Assembly (NCBI GenBank): GCA_964626565.1
Contig: CAZVFX010000230.1
Coordinates: 1-6,371, forward strand
Reading direction: 5' to 3'
DNA: 6,371 nt
Source of the DNA: CAZVFX01 sp964626565
GTDB taxonomy: Bacteria; Myxococcota_A; UBA9042; CAIXZC01
How positions within the stretch are numbered: position 1 is the first letter of the stretch; each line of letters begins with the position of its first letter. Positions 6,348-6,371 of this stretch are shown here, piece by piece. A program made the position numbers and the translations under genes. A model generated the notes under the pieces. The model worked only from the letters and a program-made list of their open reading frames with translations, was not told the DNA's origin and did no database searches.

Positions 6348-6371
6348 TGATGGTGGTTGGAATGCCAGGTT
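6318..6371 (+). other. Foreign-looking 3' tail, possibly the start of a membrane protein
   Basis: Homology to the GAF fold ends at about 6320. The frame beginning at 6314 reads GAPITTIIASVMMVVGMPG to the window end. This is a hydrophobic stretch resembling the first membrane helix of RND-family pumps, which commonly have an RPxxT motif, a run of aliphatic residues, then Gly. With about 19 codons and no start codon visible, this is only a resemblance. The minus strand here also reads as a hydrophobic peptide, so the strand is uncertain. Confidence 0.2.

Noticed and set aside
6300..6371. Simple sequencing frameshift ending the sensor gene
   Set aside because: Neither alternative frame after 6320 continues the GAF fold. 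One gives a His/Tyr/Arg-rich string and the other a hydrophobic helix, so a single indel does not repair it.

Overview
The window is GC-rich DNA, with G/C dominating third codon positions, from what looks like a Gram-negative bacterium. Two genes encode proteins with export signals and long ladders of paired cysteines, and a third encodes a PAS/GAF sensor. Expanded cysteine-rich Sel1 families of this style fit a deltaproteobacterial-type lineage (Myxococcota or Bradymonadota), but nothing here fixes the taxonomy. All three genes are on the + strand, and I see no RNA gene, CRISPR array or transposase.

Layout: (1) bases 1-70 are a G-rich, simple-sequence stretch containing a perfect 15-bp direct repeat. 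(2) 84-1535 encodes a 483-residue exported Sel1-like repeat protein with 13 cysteine pairs. (3) 1536-1860 is a non-coding gap. It holds a 36-bp perfect repeat in two copies 101 bp apart with GC-rich hairpins, then a plausible sigma-70 promoter, a small palindrome at its start point, and an unusual alternating purine-pyrimidine tract. (4) 1861-4554 encodes a large (897-residue) exported Sel1-like protein with 24 cysteine pairs. (5) 4551-6347 encodes a soluble GAF-PAS-PAS-GAF sensor that overlaps the previous gene by ATGA. It breaks off inside the second GAF domain, before any output domain.

The two Sel1-like proteins are paralogs. A CX8C exception to the CX7C rule sits at the matching place in both, within an alignable run of repeats. 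By family knowledge they should be periplasmic or secreted solenoids, disulfide-locked repeat by repeat, and probably binding scaffolds. The sensor is co-transcribed and apparently translationally coupled to the large one, but no membrane segment is visible in it. Any functional link between exported scaffold and cytoplasmic sensor is therefore inference.

The most unusual points are three. A textbook A-AAA-AAG slippery heptamer followed by an 8-bp hairpin sits near the end of the large Sel1 gene, and a -1 shift there would fuse it in frame to the sensor. The sensor's GAF domain is replaced abruptly in the last ~50 bases by sequence that, in another frame, reads like the first membrane helix of an RND-type pump; this may be an insertion, a deletion or an assembly chimera. 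The ordered repeat structure sits between genes 1 and 2.
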